A DNA stretch of 64,000 nucleotides, taken from positions 291,546 to 355,545 of the forward strand of contig NMRA01000319.1 of the NCBI GenBank assembly GCA_002633005.1. The letters run 5' to 3'. The notes beneath the pieces are model-generated. The model was not told where the DNA came from. It saw nothing but the letters and a program-made list of their open reading frames with translations, and made no database searches. The DNA is from Phoronis australis (lineage: Eukaryota; Phoronida; Phoronidae). Numbering within the stretch: position 1 is the first letter of the stretch; each line of letters begins with the position of its first letter. Positions 46,101-61,100 of the stretch are shown piece by piece. Made by a program: the position numbers and the translations under genes.

Positions 46101-49100
46101 TTGAGTTCTTAGTTTTAGTTCAGCACTGAGCACTTTTTACAGGCAAAAAGGGCAAAGGGCAAAGGTCACCGCAGGTAAACGTCGCTGCTAAAGGTGACTC
46201 AGATGAAGAGCTCATGTCCCCTGTGCCCCCGAGTAAAGGTAACTAGCCAATCAGGAGGAAGGGATGACTGCTGACGAGAAAATGAACACGATGAATTGCT
46301 TATATGATTCGTGCTTTTCTGAAATTTTGGTGGAATGTATGTTGATTTCAAAGTAATCCAAAAAGAGTATCCATACCTTGGATTTGCTCGTGGTAATTTT
46401 GTTTAGAGTGCAACGGAATTTCAGTAACAGATGGCACTCTTTAGATGGCACTATCTTTTATCTTATCATACTGGAAGTATTATAACAAATGATCTGTCAC
46501 TGGTGTAGTTCAACAGATAAATGCAGTTTAAAATCGTTACTGTACAGTATTGAAATTCTAACTTGCTGTGTGACTTAACCAAGGTGCACTCATGCAGCAG
46601 TACCATCAGGTTATTGTTGCTGTGTGGTAATGATACCACGGTGACTCCACTGTGTAGACATATCAGATCAGCAAAATTCCATTCACTTTAATTTGGTAAT
46701 ATTGCGGAGCATAGTGGGAGCGCTGAATAGGAAATGAGGGTACTTGATACTTCATCTGGGTCTGGAATTTTCTCTGATTACTTTTGACAGCTACTGTATG
46801 ACTGGGATGACAACTTTCTCTTTTTCATAAAGTACTGACTAAGCAATTACGGGAAATGATGGACAGGGCAATGTGTGAAAGTGATTTGCTTAGCAACAAC
46901 AATGCACGGTTATATGACATCAAGAGCATTAGAACTTTCAGTGTCAGATCCATTACAACTAGAACTAATGAAAATCTAGTATGTTTAAGACATTTTATTT
47001 TCTCTACTCATTTTTTCATTTTGATGCCGTTTGGTTTTTTAGATATGAAGCTGAAACAGTCGAGAAGTTTCCTCAGCCTTAGTGAAGCATCTGCGCCAAA
47101 TTCTGTTGCGCAGAATCTCTATCAACCATCTGTCCTGAACAAGTCCTCCCGCGAACAACTGCGTGCTGCAAAGGAAATTCTCGAGCTGGGACTTCAAAAT
47201 GTTTCCTTTGCCCGTCAAGCGGTGGCGCTCTCCGATGGCAAGAGCATCGCAGACGTCAGTTGGGTTAAGGTAGGTTCACATGAATAAAAGTCAGAAATCT
47301 TCACCAGGAATTCAGCTTGTCCACACGTACTAATGATTATGGCCAGATGATTCAGTAACTGTCATTCTGAAGATGGTTAAGCAAGCACACTCCATGGAGG
47401 TCATGACAAAAGTTATGAGATTAAGCATTGATTTGGTTTTGTGGTCTTCCCGGCTTTTATCTGGATTTTGCCTGCTAGGCCAACTGGTACAGTCAACCTG
47501 AAAGTGTAGTGAGGGTTGTCATGATTCTATTTCTAGGAACTTAATGTCGACCTGTTTGCTCCAATCAAAGCTTCCGAGCTGACAGCGCTAACAGACAGAG
47601 AGTCATCGGAGAAGAAGGCAGCCAATGACACAGTTATCTGGAGCACGACACGTGACCTTCACGTAGAGTTGATCAACATCTACCACAGAGTCAGCCTGAA
47701 GTTAGCTGCACTTGGACAAGGTAGGGCAGCTAGTGCGTATTTGCCCCAGTTTCATAGTTTAGAAATTGCTGAAGGTGATGACGATTTTTGGTTTTTCTGA
47801 CTGTGTTTTTATAGTCATTTGTTGTGTGGTCACATTTGGATGCCCAGTTTTCTCCCTGCAGTTTTGAAATATTGCAGTGATGTCATCTCACGATATAAGA
47901 TATTTTGGATTAGAATCAGGTTCTTTTTTAGTATCTTGTCTGAACAAAAGATCTGTTTTGCAATTCATGATTTTTGAGCCGAACTGACTATCTTATGTAC
48001 CGTAAACCATTTGTCAATGTTTGGTTTATGGACTCGTCTAATGTATAATTGTAACTAATCTGTAAATCAAAGCAGAACATATCAAATGGTCCCAGAGAGA
48101 CTGGCCTGGAATGTTGACCCAAATGTCGTTAATTTCTATTTAGCCACTCCTGGAAAACAACAAAAAGCTTCCAAACGCCGTAACCAATCCGCTGCCAGTG
48201 AAGACTCCGCTCAGACCAGCAAGGGTCAGTACACAGAGTCCTATGATGACCTTGTTAGTGCCTGCGACAAGAACCTCCTATCGAAGGCACTGCTACTTTC
48301 TCAGAAGGTCATCACCCTTGGCAACAACGGGAAGCCAACAAAGGAGCAGCAAGCCTTGATGCAGGTCAGCACTGAAAGATTTTAGACCAGGTTTTGATTG
48401 TTTACAGTAAAATTTTGCCAATTTTGGATGCATTAATAGCCAAAGTTGTTTCAAAGGCTTCTAACAGGTATTAGTATTTCATGAAACTTTGATTGTTGCT
48501 ATTAATAGTAAAGAAGTTTAAAATGAGAAAATGCATTTGTCCAGTGTTTCCTCCTTAATGAAAAAAAAATCAGTGACCGCCGTATTGCGCCCTAAATTGG
48601 TGAGATTTTACTACAGTCAGTCTTTGGGCAAATTTGATGTCAGTGAATTTATCCAGCAGATTCTAAATTAATGACAGAAAAAATCCCATGGGTGCATTTT
48701 CATAATATTGCTGTAAAATTTACGTTCACGATAAACTACGCCAGCAGTGTACTCTGGTAACGTTTGAACTAAATGACTTCTTAGGAGTGCGTCAAGCTGG
48801 TTCGGAAGGCTGAGACTGAAGAGAAGTTCCTCTACTCGGACAATATTGATGAGAGCAAGAGGGCGGTCAAATCCAAGGTTCCGCCTGCCCCAAGACTACT
48901 CTCGCGTACAGACACCACGATGGTGTTCAAACCGGCGGAGTTTACTCCACCAGCCAATAAGAAGGTACTAAGAACATCACTCGACTTTTTACATTTAAAG
49001 TTCATAACTCTATGTTCATGTGTTATTTTATTAGCAGAACTTTATTTAGCTAGCTCACCCAGATTGCACTTTATGTATTTGATTTGATGTTAAGTCTTTC

Positions 49101-52100
49101 TTTTTACTAACAAAGTTTTGTTTATCTTAGCTTCCTGTAGATGTTGCTACTGCTCATTAATGGGAACTCCAGTACACATTTAGCATTGCCTGTGCTAGAT
49201 ACTGACCGTCCATCTAACTGTGTCAGCTAGATGTTGTAGAATGTTTTCCTTTGCAGGGCATGATGATTTTATCTTCTTGATTTCCGTTCCTACGTTTGAG
49301 AAAGGAGGAATTGGTCGAGTTTGACACCATTTGAGTGTCTAATGAATGTTTGTTTTATTTCAATAATTATAATCCTACTTTTTCTGGTCTTTGTCCAAAA
49401 CTAACAATTTTTGATTGTATGATGCATTCACCAGATGGCGCTCTCATTGCATCTGGGCCTTATCATTATGTGTTCTGCAGAAATTATATCCTTTTGTGAA
49501 TGCCTTTGTAGGTTGCTTGGTATAGAATCTTCGGAAGGTCAGCAACAGGAAGTAATGTGAAAGTGAGGCTGAACGATTACTACCTTCCCGGGACTGGAGT
49601 TGAGGTTTGAATTTAAGTTGATGTATATAATTAATTGTCTGGTTTTCTTGGGTTTCCATGGCTGTAAAAAATGATTGGGACTCTTGAAGAAAGCTGCTTC
49701 CTGTCTTGTGAGTACAGAAATCAATACTTTGTTTTTGGTAGCAACTCAAGATTTATGGCACTATCCTGAAATACCAGTGTGCCATACTGATTCTTCTGTA
49801 TTTACCCACAATGCTGCTCATCTGTCCAGCACTGATCCTGCTGTTTGCAAATGTTGTTTCTCCTTGAATTCCTTGTAGACTCCAGACACTTATCTGTGGG
49901 AGTACTGTGTATCATTCCTAATCTGATTGGAGGAGTTTGTGCCTGAAATTTCAAAAAGTATGATATTTTCTTCGTATGGGAAAGGGCAGAGTTGAATTTA
50001 GTGTCAAGCTTCTGTGTACTTAATCGTAAACAAAATCATTGAATAATGCCATTTAACTTGTCTTTTCATGAAGTTTGTCTTTTAAATTGTGTGCAAGTTT
50101 CCGTACCATTGAGTTTGGTAAACAATTCTTTCGTACATAAATGTTTAGGACACAATATGGCCGACAGGTGAAATTTCGTTTTGCCAAGTTTCTCATCTAA
50201 AATAACTTTTCAGGAAAATTTACGTTGCTTTTAGTGTGGTTTGTAAGGTGTAACTGTTGCCAAACAACATTTGAGCATTTCCAACAATGTGGCATGCCTC
50301 AGAAAATTAGAAATGTGGCAATTTTAGCAATTATTTTTATCTTTCAGTAGAATTTTTACCGTAAACACGTTCTCCTGGTATTTTCAGGTACCCTCCTTCA
50401 AGTGTGAACTCCGAGTGTCTGGCCTGACGCCCAACGAGCGCTATGTCTTTGCAGTGGGTGCTTACACGGCCGACGGCGAGTTGATTGGCGGCTCCATAGG
50501 GGAAACAGGCAAGCCTATTCTGGCCTCTCACCCCCTGCCTGTATTGATGGTCTGGGCATACTTAGGTCAGGTGGCCTACCAGACTGGTTGCTATGACATT
50601 GCCACGGATGCGGCTCATGTTCTGTGGAATCATTTCGTAGCGGCGCCTGTCATCTCGGAAGACACAACATATGTGACATCGTCTGGGAATGATTTCAAGC
50701 TCACTTTGCCCAGGTACACCTGTGATACATTGTGTACAGCTCACCTTTCCCCGGTATGCTTGTAATACGTTGATTGTGTTCAAGCAATTTTGTTTGATCA
50801 TAATTTATCTTAAACATTTCTTACATAAATTCATATCAACTATGTCAGCCTATGAATTTGTATTAGTGGTATGATATGGTATAAATGAGTAATGTAAATT
50901 TACTTTTCGGAGCCATCAAGTGAGTGTTATAGAAATCACTAGCTTTCATGGTCGTCGGGTGGAATTGCGGGTAACTGAGGCCTCGCCTGTGTCTGTTACT
51001 TCTTCGTTGTCATGTGTCATGCGATGTGACCAGAACTTATTCACGACGATCTGACAGAGGTCAGATTGCATGACACATGACCATGATGACGTAACAGACA
51101 CAGGCGAGCCCCCAGTTACCCGCCATTCCACCCGACGATGGTCTCGAGATGAGGCTGAACAGTAGTAGTTTCTTTAAAACTTCAAGACTCCAAAAGGTAA
51201 CTTTACAATACTCATATTCTAACAGAGTCTGTGACATGAACATTCATTCTACTGTCAGATATAAGTGGTTGATAACGATTCATATTCGGTTGATGCAATT
51301 TTTTCGTGCAAAGTTCATCATTTATTGTGATCATTTAATGATTTGTTATCACTGAGCAATCGTGATAAATGATTAGAAGAGGTTTTCTATGAATGGTGCT
51401 GAGAATGATAATCAGATTGATATCATAGTGATGATCCTTTATCATAAGTATGATGGTCATTTATCATCAGCCTGATATAAATTCAACCAAAATGATGTAG
51501 TTACTGTCAGGCACTCATAGTACAGACTTGAGATCGGTCAAAAAGTGAGTCATGCACATTGTTCTGTCTTGGTCACAGACAACCATTGTGATTGTTGGAA
51601 TGAATTTTTAACATCATTTTACCTTTTACAATGTCATTTTCTTTCGGTGATGTGCAATGAGTTGTCGTCTTTGTCTTCTTCAAACCACTCTGAGGTAGTG
51701 ATGAAGTAACGTCAGTCCTAAAATCTATTGGAGTCCGTTTCATGAAAAATGTCTTGACTCAAAAATTTGATCTTTCGCTCCACATAACTTTTTTTTTGTG
51801 AAATGATTAAATTTAGTTGAGCAAATGTTCAAGGTCTCTGAACAGTTCTGCATTTAGTCAAATATTGCAACATGTATGTTTTAGACTGAACCGTAAGGTC
51901 CTGGCCTTGACCTCACCCGTTCTCCTTCGTCAATTCCTGGCTTCCATTTTCATCAGCGTTGACACAGCAGTAAAGGAAGATTGGCTGTTTTGTGACAAGT
52001 TGTGTGACAGTGGCTCCCTCTATACTGGGCAGGTGAGATTATTATTTTTATAAAGTAATATTTTTAATTACGTTGTGGCAAAAGTTGCATGATTTTTGTA

Positions 52101-55100
52101 TGCAATATGTTTAATATTAGTCAGCTCGCAATGAACATGTTTTGAAAAATGAGACTACTGTTTTTTCTCTGGAGGTCAATCGAATTGTAGGTTTAGATTG
52201 TTTTGTAGAAATCACTGTCAATTTATGGAACGCAATGTTCAAATGAATATCTAGTCGTTATTCATTTTCCCAACAGCATGTAGGTTTTAGCAAGAATTTG
52301 CACACAGACACCACTCAGAGGCTCAATGGTGGATGATGTTAATTGGCAATTCTACAAAAACATAAGCTCTAGTTTTCAAGAAGTTTGCTGCTTTTTGGTG
52401 TTTTTTTTTACTCGGTCTACATTCCAATGCTTATTACCAGCTAATACCTTGAATACTACTGACCATTCCCCGATAGATCAACCGCCTACGTCAGTGTGAA
52501 CGAATGTTGGTTGCCTTGGAGCTCGCTGGTTGGCTGAATGAAGCTAACCTGGCTATGCAAGCTGTGGTGCAGTGTTACGGTCTACTGACTCCATTGATCT
52601 ACTTCAAGATCCCCTCTGTACCTGCCATTCAGGTAAGTCCATATTATACTGACTCCTTTTATTTCGAAAAGAGAATTTCTATTACGGTATTTTTTTGAGT
52701 CTGACTGCAGATTATGAAACTTTGATACAAAATTCAGGCAAAATTGATGATTTTGATGCGCAGAAAATTTTTAATTATTGTTTGTGAACGACTGTTCCCA
52801 CATGACATGCAGGTAGTTCTTCAAAGGTTACGTTTGGTATCCTCACACAGAGAATATCCCCTGCACTCCATGACCATGTCTGAAAACATGCCAAGAATTG
52901 TACGATGTGTTCTGATTTTGCCCCTCTTAGCATGTCAGTCTTATGTTTCATCCAGGTGTTGGAGCGGTGCCATGCTGTCCTGCAGGAGATCCCTGCCAAC
53001 ATCAGACAGAGACGGACGGAGAAGACACAAGATAGCCTGCAACACATGACAGCCTGCATGACATTCCATATTACAAAGGTACTCTCAGGCCATACACCAA
53101 ATTTCTTTGATTTTAAGGAACACATGCCTGCTTTTTTCATTTAAAGGGACGTGCCTACTTTTACATTTAAGGGGAGTGTGCCGATATCTGTTCCTTTAAA
53201 AAGTGCCAACTTTTATGGCAGGCCTTGTTAACGTGCATGGAAAGTTTATTTTCTTGATTTGATTGTAACTGCTAAGTAAGTATCATTGGAATTGAAAGAG
53301 TGATTTAAATTAACTTCATAACCCAGATGATCTCCTGTATGCAATACGAATTAATGCAATATTGAACTCTTTCTATGCTAATTTAACACATCTTACGCAT
53401 TACTTTATTGGAAGAGAATAACTTCATAGAGTTGGAACAAACTGAGGTAAATAAAATGTGATCAAATTGAAGTGTTGTACATAATTATGGTGCTTTTTAA
53501 AATGATGAAATTTTAAATCTTTCGTAAACTCAGGTGCTGCGAACTTGGCAACAGCGCACTCTGGCCAGCCGCATCAACGATGCCGGGCTCAAGTTGATTG
53601 ATGTAGAGAACACTGATCAGGCGCAGAAAATAACCGACAATAAATCGGAGATTGACGAGGAAGATCAAGAGAATGAGAACGGTGTCATGACCCTGGCTAC
53701 CCTCAAAAAGAAGAAGGGGGCAACAGCAAAGAAACAAGGGGTTGTTGTAAAAGATGACGATGGAACTGGAAACGATGAACTAAAGGCATTGGAAGCACAT
53801 ATGTTGAAATTGTCCAGACAAGGTGAATTACTTGGCAATGGAACTTAAGTTCTGAATTTATTGTTTTATTTAGAGTGTGACGTACTTGCATTTGGGGACC
53901 TTCAAATCTTCAACTTGATACCAAGATAAAAGAATTGATTGTTAGCCAATTGAACTTGCCAAAAATTCTGCCTGTGTGCGCATGTTCGCCAGTATAGGAA
54001 AATCGTGAAAAACTAGCAACACTTCAGGACTGTTTAAGTGTAGCAATATTTTTAAACCCCAAAGAGCTTTGGATAAGAATTTAATATTGACAGCTAAACA
54101 GACGGGAAATGCCCTTTTAAGTATTTGGTAACATTGTTTGATTGGAAGAGGTTTTCGTGAGGTTGTGTGAGAGTCTCTTAATTTTGGAAGTTGGTTCTGT
54201 GAAAGAAGATGGCTAGCCCGTCATGAAGACGTAAAATGTGACTGTTTGCTGTACATGTTCCTTTTGATTAATATCTGGATTTCTGGAAATTTTGAAACAT
54301 ACATGGACTGCGATCCATAGACCCAAGACACTCGCGGAAGACATTAAATTCAATCCCATAATTCAACATTCCAACCTCACCGACCAATCACATAAGTGGC
54401 CGCTGTTGTTTGGGTACCCTAGTAAGCTCCTAAATATACTCATGAAATGCTCACCTTTCATTCGCGTGATTTAGTGTGGTCTTGCGTGATTTTGCTTGTT
54501 TTCTTGCTTTTGCACCTATGAAATGCATGCCTGAACTTTGTGACTTTAATGTAAGCTATTATTTCAGCCCAAAGTGAGCATGAATTGACTGGTAATGAGG
54601 ATCCTAACATCTTGCATGCTTACATAGCTTATCTTCCCAGCAAGATTGCCTACAAGGAAGGTGAGAGTTTTTAGAAGGAATCTCATTGGCTAATATACCT
54701 CAAGAGTGTTGTAAAAGCATTTTCCATTGGACATTTTTTGTCTTTGAATAGAACTTTCTATTTCCAAGGACCTGTCCTGCTGAATAATATCAGTCTGTAA
54801 TCTTTTGAATTTCACTGAAATCATAGTTACATACTTTCCATAATAAAGTTTTTATATAACACAGCACATTTAAGCTGGAGTTGAGGGTATAGAAAAATCT
54901 CACCAGTTTTGATCAAGAAGACAAATGAATATTGACTTTTTGTCATTTTTCGAAATTTTTTAACATTAATTACATCTCTTTGGGTATTTTCAGTGCTGAA
55001 GTTCAAGAGACGCTCTCGCTATCTGGAGTTCTTTGTCCAGGTTGTGCAGAAGAGTCTGAGTGAAGGATTAGCTGATCAGGCCATAGAGTGGTGTGAGGAT

Positions 55101-58100
55101 ACTATCAATTGGGTACATAAGTAAGTAGTGATCAGGCCATGGAGTGACGTGAATAGTGATCAGGCCATAGAGTGACGTGAGTAGTGATGAGGCCATAGAG
55201 TGACGTGAGTAGTGATCAGGCCATAGAGTGACGTGAGTAGTGATCAGGCCATGGAGTGACGTGAGTAGTGATCAGGCCATAGAGTGACATGGGGAGAAGT
55301 GATCAGGCCATAGAGTGACGTGGGGATACTTGATCATTTGGGTATTAAGTAGTAGTAGGAATGGACCTGTCTCTTTAATGATGTCTTATGCCCATGGCTG
55401 TTAATACTTGCATTGAATAACTTTGTCTGAAGTGAAAGGCATAGCTTTGAGCTATCTAGTTATGAGGCCTGGTTTTATTTTCTAGATAGGTCCAATATGC
55501 TGAACTTGTCAACCATTTGTTTAATAGTATTACTTACTTTTCAGGTATATTTTACTTTCGGATAAAACAAGTGACTGTGTGGTGTGAAAAATGACGCTTT
55601 TTAAAATCTCAGTTACTTGACTTTTGTATGCTTTTTCAGAGTTTCAAATTAAATTAAATGTAACCATGATTTTGCCAGCTTTTGATATTAACTTCCAGCA
55701 TCGTTTTAGTAGGATGAGGTAAGCTTGTGTGTGTTTTTTTTTCTGAAAAGTACAATTTGCTTTCAATTCCCGCTTGTCAGTTAACAGTATATATTGTAAG
55801 TGCTTTGAAAATATGATTTGTGCATTTTATTCAAAATTGCTCATTTGACATTGTCTTATTCTTCAGACGTAATGAAATGATCATCGGTAGTAAGGCTATG
55901 GTGATGAAACAACCAGGAGGGGTCATTACTATTGCTGGTGATGATCCCAAGAAGTTTGCAGCAGCCATGATGGAATACTCAAAGGTGTGCAATGTTGTCA
56001 AATGCCTTTTAGAAACCAATTGTCTTTGTCTTTTTTGAAATCTCAAAAGGAATTCCAAATTCATTTACCAAATTTGTTTTTCCTTGTTGAAATCCCAGTT
56101 TTAGACATGCCATCAACTGCACTCAATTTTTTTAAAAACTTTTTTATGTAAAATACTCTTCTGGAAAGCTAAAAGCAAGCGTGTTGGTTCATGTAATCTC
56201 TATTGTGTTTCTTCAGTGAAAGAGTAATCCTTATTCGTGTGATATTTTGTGTTTACTGTTTCTGCTATTAGTTTGCTGCAGATGTGACAAACAGCTGTCA
56301 ACTCTTGACCCATTTTCCAGGACTATCAGAGCCCCAGAGGTAAAGGCCAGAAGGGGGCACCACCCGTTACTGCTGCTTCTGGGATAAAGAAGAAACAGAA
56401 GTATAAGGTAATCATAAGGCCGTGTTTGCCCCAAATGGTTTTTCACGAACATGCCTTTGAAAAACACACCTTCGTCCATTATTTAATGTATACCAATTTT
56501 GATTGACAGTAGTCGTGCAGTTTGATTTGTCAGTCTATGTTTTTTGTGATGATGGCTGGATTTTAATGCACACATTTGAGCAAAGTTTGCATATTGCACA
56601 GTGAACTCTTTGTTTTATACACAGTTGTGTTCCAGGTAGCTAAAAGAATACTTTGGAAAATCTTACATGCTCTCCAATTGCGTCTTCTCAGTCTTTCTAT
56701 TTTTTCCATTGTGACGGAGTCATCGAGTTATCAAACTATCAAGCAATTAATTAGCATATAATTGAAAGTCCCAACCTTTGAAGATGCCGAGTCGTGTAAC
56801 CTTGTCAAGACCACTATCATGGTTGGTTTTGACAACCGTCGATTTCTGCGTTGTGTTTGTTGGGAACACAGTCTTAATGCGATGATCACTGTTTACAGCT
56901 CTATGCACTGGCGCTGATAGCCAAAACGTATAGGGTAAATAATGGTCTGTTTTGATTAGTTTTGTTCCTTTTTGGTAGATGCGTTACTGCTAATTTGTGA
57001 GCTTTTTGATCAGAGGTAAAATGCTGTATTGCTGTGTCTTTGCTTGGACAGTAGATACCTATGGTAATAAGATGATATAATAAGAGTTTGTGTTGCAATT
57101 AATTCTTTTTTGTTTTATTCAAAATCATTTTGATTATGATGTCGCATGTGTAAAATGCCGCTTATGATTCAATCACTCACGTAGTAATTTGAAGTATTTG
57201 AACAGCTGCTAGTTGTCAGATATGTTTATCAGTTTGACGGCAATGGTAATTTATTTCTTTCCTCAACTGAAAAAGTCTGCCGTCTGCCATTAGTAATCGC
57301 GCATCAACAATATTATTTTAGTTGTGACATATCTTGATCTTGCATTGATTTACAATCACCTCATTTGGCGATATGAATACGTTTCTGGTACAGCCAGTTT
57401 AATCATGCTTCACAGATTTGGCTGTAACTTTAAGATGACCTTCAAAATCCTGCTTATTTGGAAATAATTAAGAGAACTTGAATTTAAGATCCTTTGTAAT
57501 TGGCGGTAATGACGGATTATTTGAATTTCATTCCGCAAATTGTCCAAAAGCTTACAAACTTTTTTATCCATCATTTCACATCTTCAGTACATGTCTCAGT
57601 TTGTCTCCTGAAGTATTAAGGCATTTTTATGAAATAAATTTTACCAACATAAGACACTATTATTCCATGTTAAAAGTAAGACCAATGTTTTTGACAATAC
57701 ACCATTCCCTGTGATTGATTTCTTTGCAATATCAGATAACGTTCATGCCAGTTCAATCAAGTGTTTCAATGTTGCTGTTGTGTTTGTTTAAACTATAATG
57801 TGTTGAATGTACTGTGTTTTCCAAGATTGTGGAAAAAGTGTACGAGGTACGTATGTGAGCCATATCTCTCATTTCCCTTCACGCTGAATGAGCAACGACA
57901 ATCTAAACAAATCTTTTCTGCCGCTGCCTGTCAGGGTCATTTCCGAAGTTGGGAAAACAGGGCAACAAAACCTGAACTTGAGTTCCCCATTTGAGTGTCT
58001 AAATTGTGCCCTCAAGAGGGGGCTGTGTTGCTGGTATGCATCCGTAGCACAGTAGGGTTAATTATTAAAAAATAAACAATGTTCTGGATGCATCTGCCCT

Positions 58101-61100
58101 GTTGCAATACCATTTCACAAAGATTGTACAATAGTTGCCAGAAATTGCATTTAGCATTCAATTTTCTTAAGGCTATTAAATATTATGCTGAGATTCCACA
58201 TTTTCTGAATATTTAATCATTATGGTAAAGATGACTGCACTCAAGTGCTTATGAAGAATTTCAAATTCAATGCTATTTATTTTTATTTGTGAAAACAAGG
58301 AGGAAACACGATTTTGGTTTCCTTACGCGATTCTTTGACACTCATTTTTGTCTAAATTTCATAATTTATTTACGACGTCTTTTACATGGCCATGCTTGGA
58401 TAGATGCCCATCCTTGATTTATACAGTCCAAACTTTTGGTTGCTTAATGCACAGTGTCGTCATGTATGCTCATGTCGTCTAATGTGACACACATAGTTTG
58501 TTTGCCTTATCTGCCAAGCAGCACATCATCCGCATTCCGATAAATTTTATTTGCGCAAATAGATGGCTTACGCAGATACAGCTCACCGATCTTTAACTCA
58601 AAATTGATAGTTTGCGTAAACGCTCACCATGACATGAAAAAACTTTGCTTTTAACCACCCATGCTCAGCTTAATGCCCACACTGTGAAATTTTACGTTTT
58701 CAATTTAATAACCCAAACAAAGGCAACATGTCTTAAATTTACAAGATTTCTCCCTGTAAGTTAAGAGAACCTTACACTGCTTGACCCATTGTCACCATGC
58801 ACCACCAGGTATTTTAGTACACCAATGACGCTAATCAAAAATAAACACTACTCCTAGAATTCATGTTTCCCAAGTCTGCGTACAATCAGGGCTTAGCCAA
58901 CATATTCCACATAAACACTGAACATTGGAAATTGGATGAAGTGAGAGCATTGCTACACGGCATGTATGAAATATGTTTTTATTTCTGCCAAGTGCTCTAG
59001 ATGAAGTCAATGTCCCCTTTGCTGTTACTTCAGCAGTGGGTCATACATTCAACTGTTGATAGCCAAGCGTTCTGCAGGTATTAGCATTAGGCGCCTCATG
59101 AAAAAGCCGAGGTGTGGCCGAGACACCGAGTTCTTGATTAAATCTATGGAGATGAAAGGTTCGGTCTCAGACTTTAAAACTTGTGAATCTTGCTTCATGA
59201 AACTGCCTTCATTATAACAATTATTTTCTGCCCTAATAATACAATTATTTCCACGGTGTGTTTGATGAAACTCTGCCACTTTCATGGATCTCTTTCAAAA
59301 CTCAACTTCTTGACTTGTTGAATTCGTAAAAGCATCATTAGTTTCATTTTCCTGCAGTTAAGTTATGATAAATGATAACTAAGTTCAGTGCTAAACCAAC
59401 TGATAATTCTACAGTTGCTATAAACTTAAAGCTACAGTTATGTTCACTGATGTTTTGCTTAAGACTGGATCTGAAATTCAATCTTTTTCCCCGTGGGTGA
59501 CAAATCCTCATTTAAAAGTTGAAATTTTTTAGTAAGAATACATAGATTAAATGCTCTTATTGACCAAAAAATAGTATAAAACACTCACGAAAAGATGTCT
59601 GAGTTGGTTCAAAACTCCATCAGCATCATATTCCTTTATTGCTCATCAATTCACACATCTTTTCAAGGCAGTGTTTTTCCAGGTTTTCTTTAAATGCCCA
59701 AGAATAGTTCTTTAACATTTTAATTACTTTGCTTTCAGAAGTTCAATGATGATAGTAGTATTTCTTATCAGCATCATTGAAGTGGCATAAAACTTTTTTG
59801 TTTGGTAGACAAAATAACCTTATAAGAGTCACTGTTAGCTCTAATAAATATTGTCCACTATAGTTTAGGCACCATAATTTCATTCACACAACCACCAAAG
59901 TTCATTTTAAGCTTAAGTATTCCTAAATCCTCTCCTAGGATGTATCATTTATAATCATTTACAGTCGGACACAATCAGCCGACGGCATTAAGATTGATTA
60001 CCAAAGAATTAAGATGTTTATTTTCACTCTTTGCTCTTTTGATGCCAAACTGAACTGCCCCAATAATAACATGACCCCGAAGTCCCTAAGATTGCTTCAC
60101 AGCAATTTTGTGTTATTGGTCTGATTCCAAAGTTTTTTTTTAACTATTAGAATTTAGCAACTTCATTGCTCACGCCGTAGTTGATGTTTCCATTTGTCTG
60201 TGATCGCCATTTACAACAGGTACTGCACACCTACCCTGGCATGCCAGCCGCTGACAAGCAGGCCCAGGAAGAGCGAGAGCTGAAGGCTCTGGAATGTCTG
60301 ACCCTCCACTTCCCGGACCTCTGGCGAGGCTCCAAGAGACGACAGCGGTTTAGGAAGGTCTCGACTTATGAACTCCCTTGGAGGAGCCAGGTGCGTCTTT
60401 AGTTGAATGCTGTATTTAAGTTACACGATTTTGTGTGTTCGGTTAATTTGTAGTACAAATTGATGAAATGTGTACTAGGTTGTCTAGTTTTGTCAAAATT
60501 ATGACAGAAATCATGAAGGATACCTGAAGGTCAATAGAATACAAAGTGAACACATGGGAAAAGCTTAAAATTCGTAGTGGATTAAATAGCAAATTTTCTG
60601 AGATGAAATAATTTCTTACTTTTCATCTGACAGCATGCAAAGTGTCTAAACTGTTACCTTAACAAGAGCATTGATTAAGCATAACACTGAACTTCTCAAA
60701 TTTTACAATAGACTAGGTTTTGCATTGTTTGTGGTGATATTTAGCAGACAAAATTCACTTACTACAAACTTTGTTGTGGAGGATTCGGACATTTCCACCT
60801 CATTCATTGAAGAACACCCTTAGCTATATGGCAGAAATGCCCAAATCTTTCACAACAAAATTGTTCTTAGTAAGTCAGTTTCTTAGTTTTATTATTAAAT
60901 TTTAAGTCTTCACAAAGAAGACTTTACAAGTATTGTAACCACAACTTATTCAGAATCAATTTTGATTTGACCAGTTCTATTAATACGCATCTCATTTCAG
61001 TATGGTATTGTGTCTATTTCAGCTGAACATTTATCAAGGTCTTAGTCACTTTGGTGTTTTCCTCATGAAACTAGAGCTGAGAGAGAAAGTGCTTGGTAAC

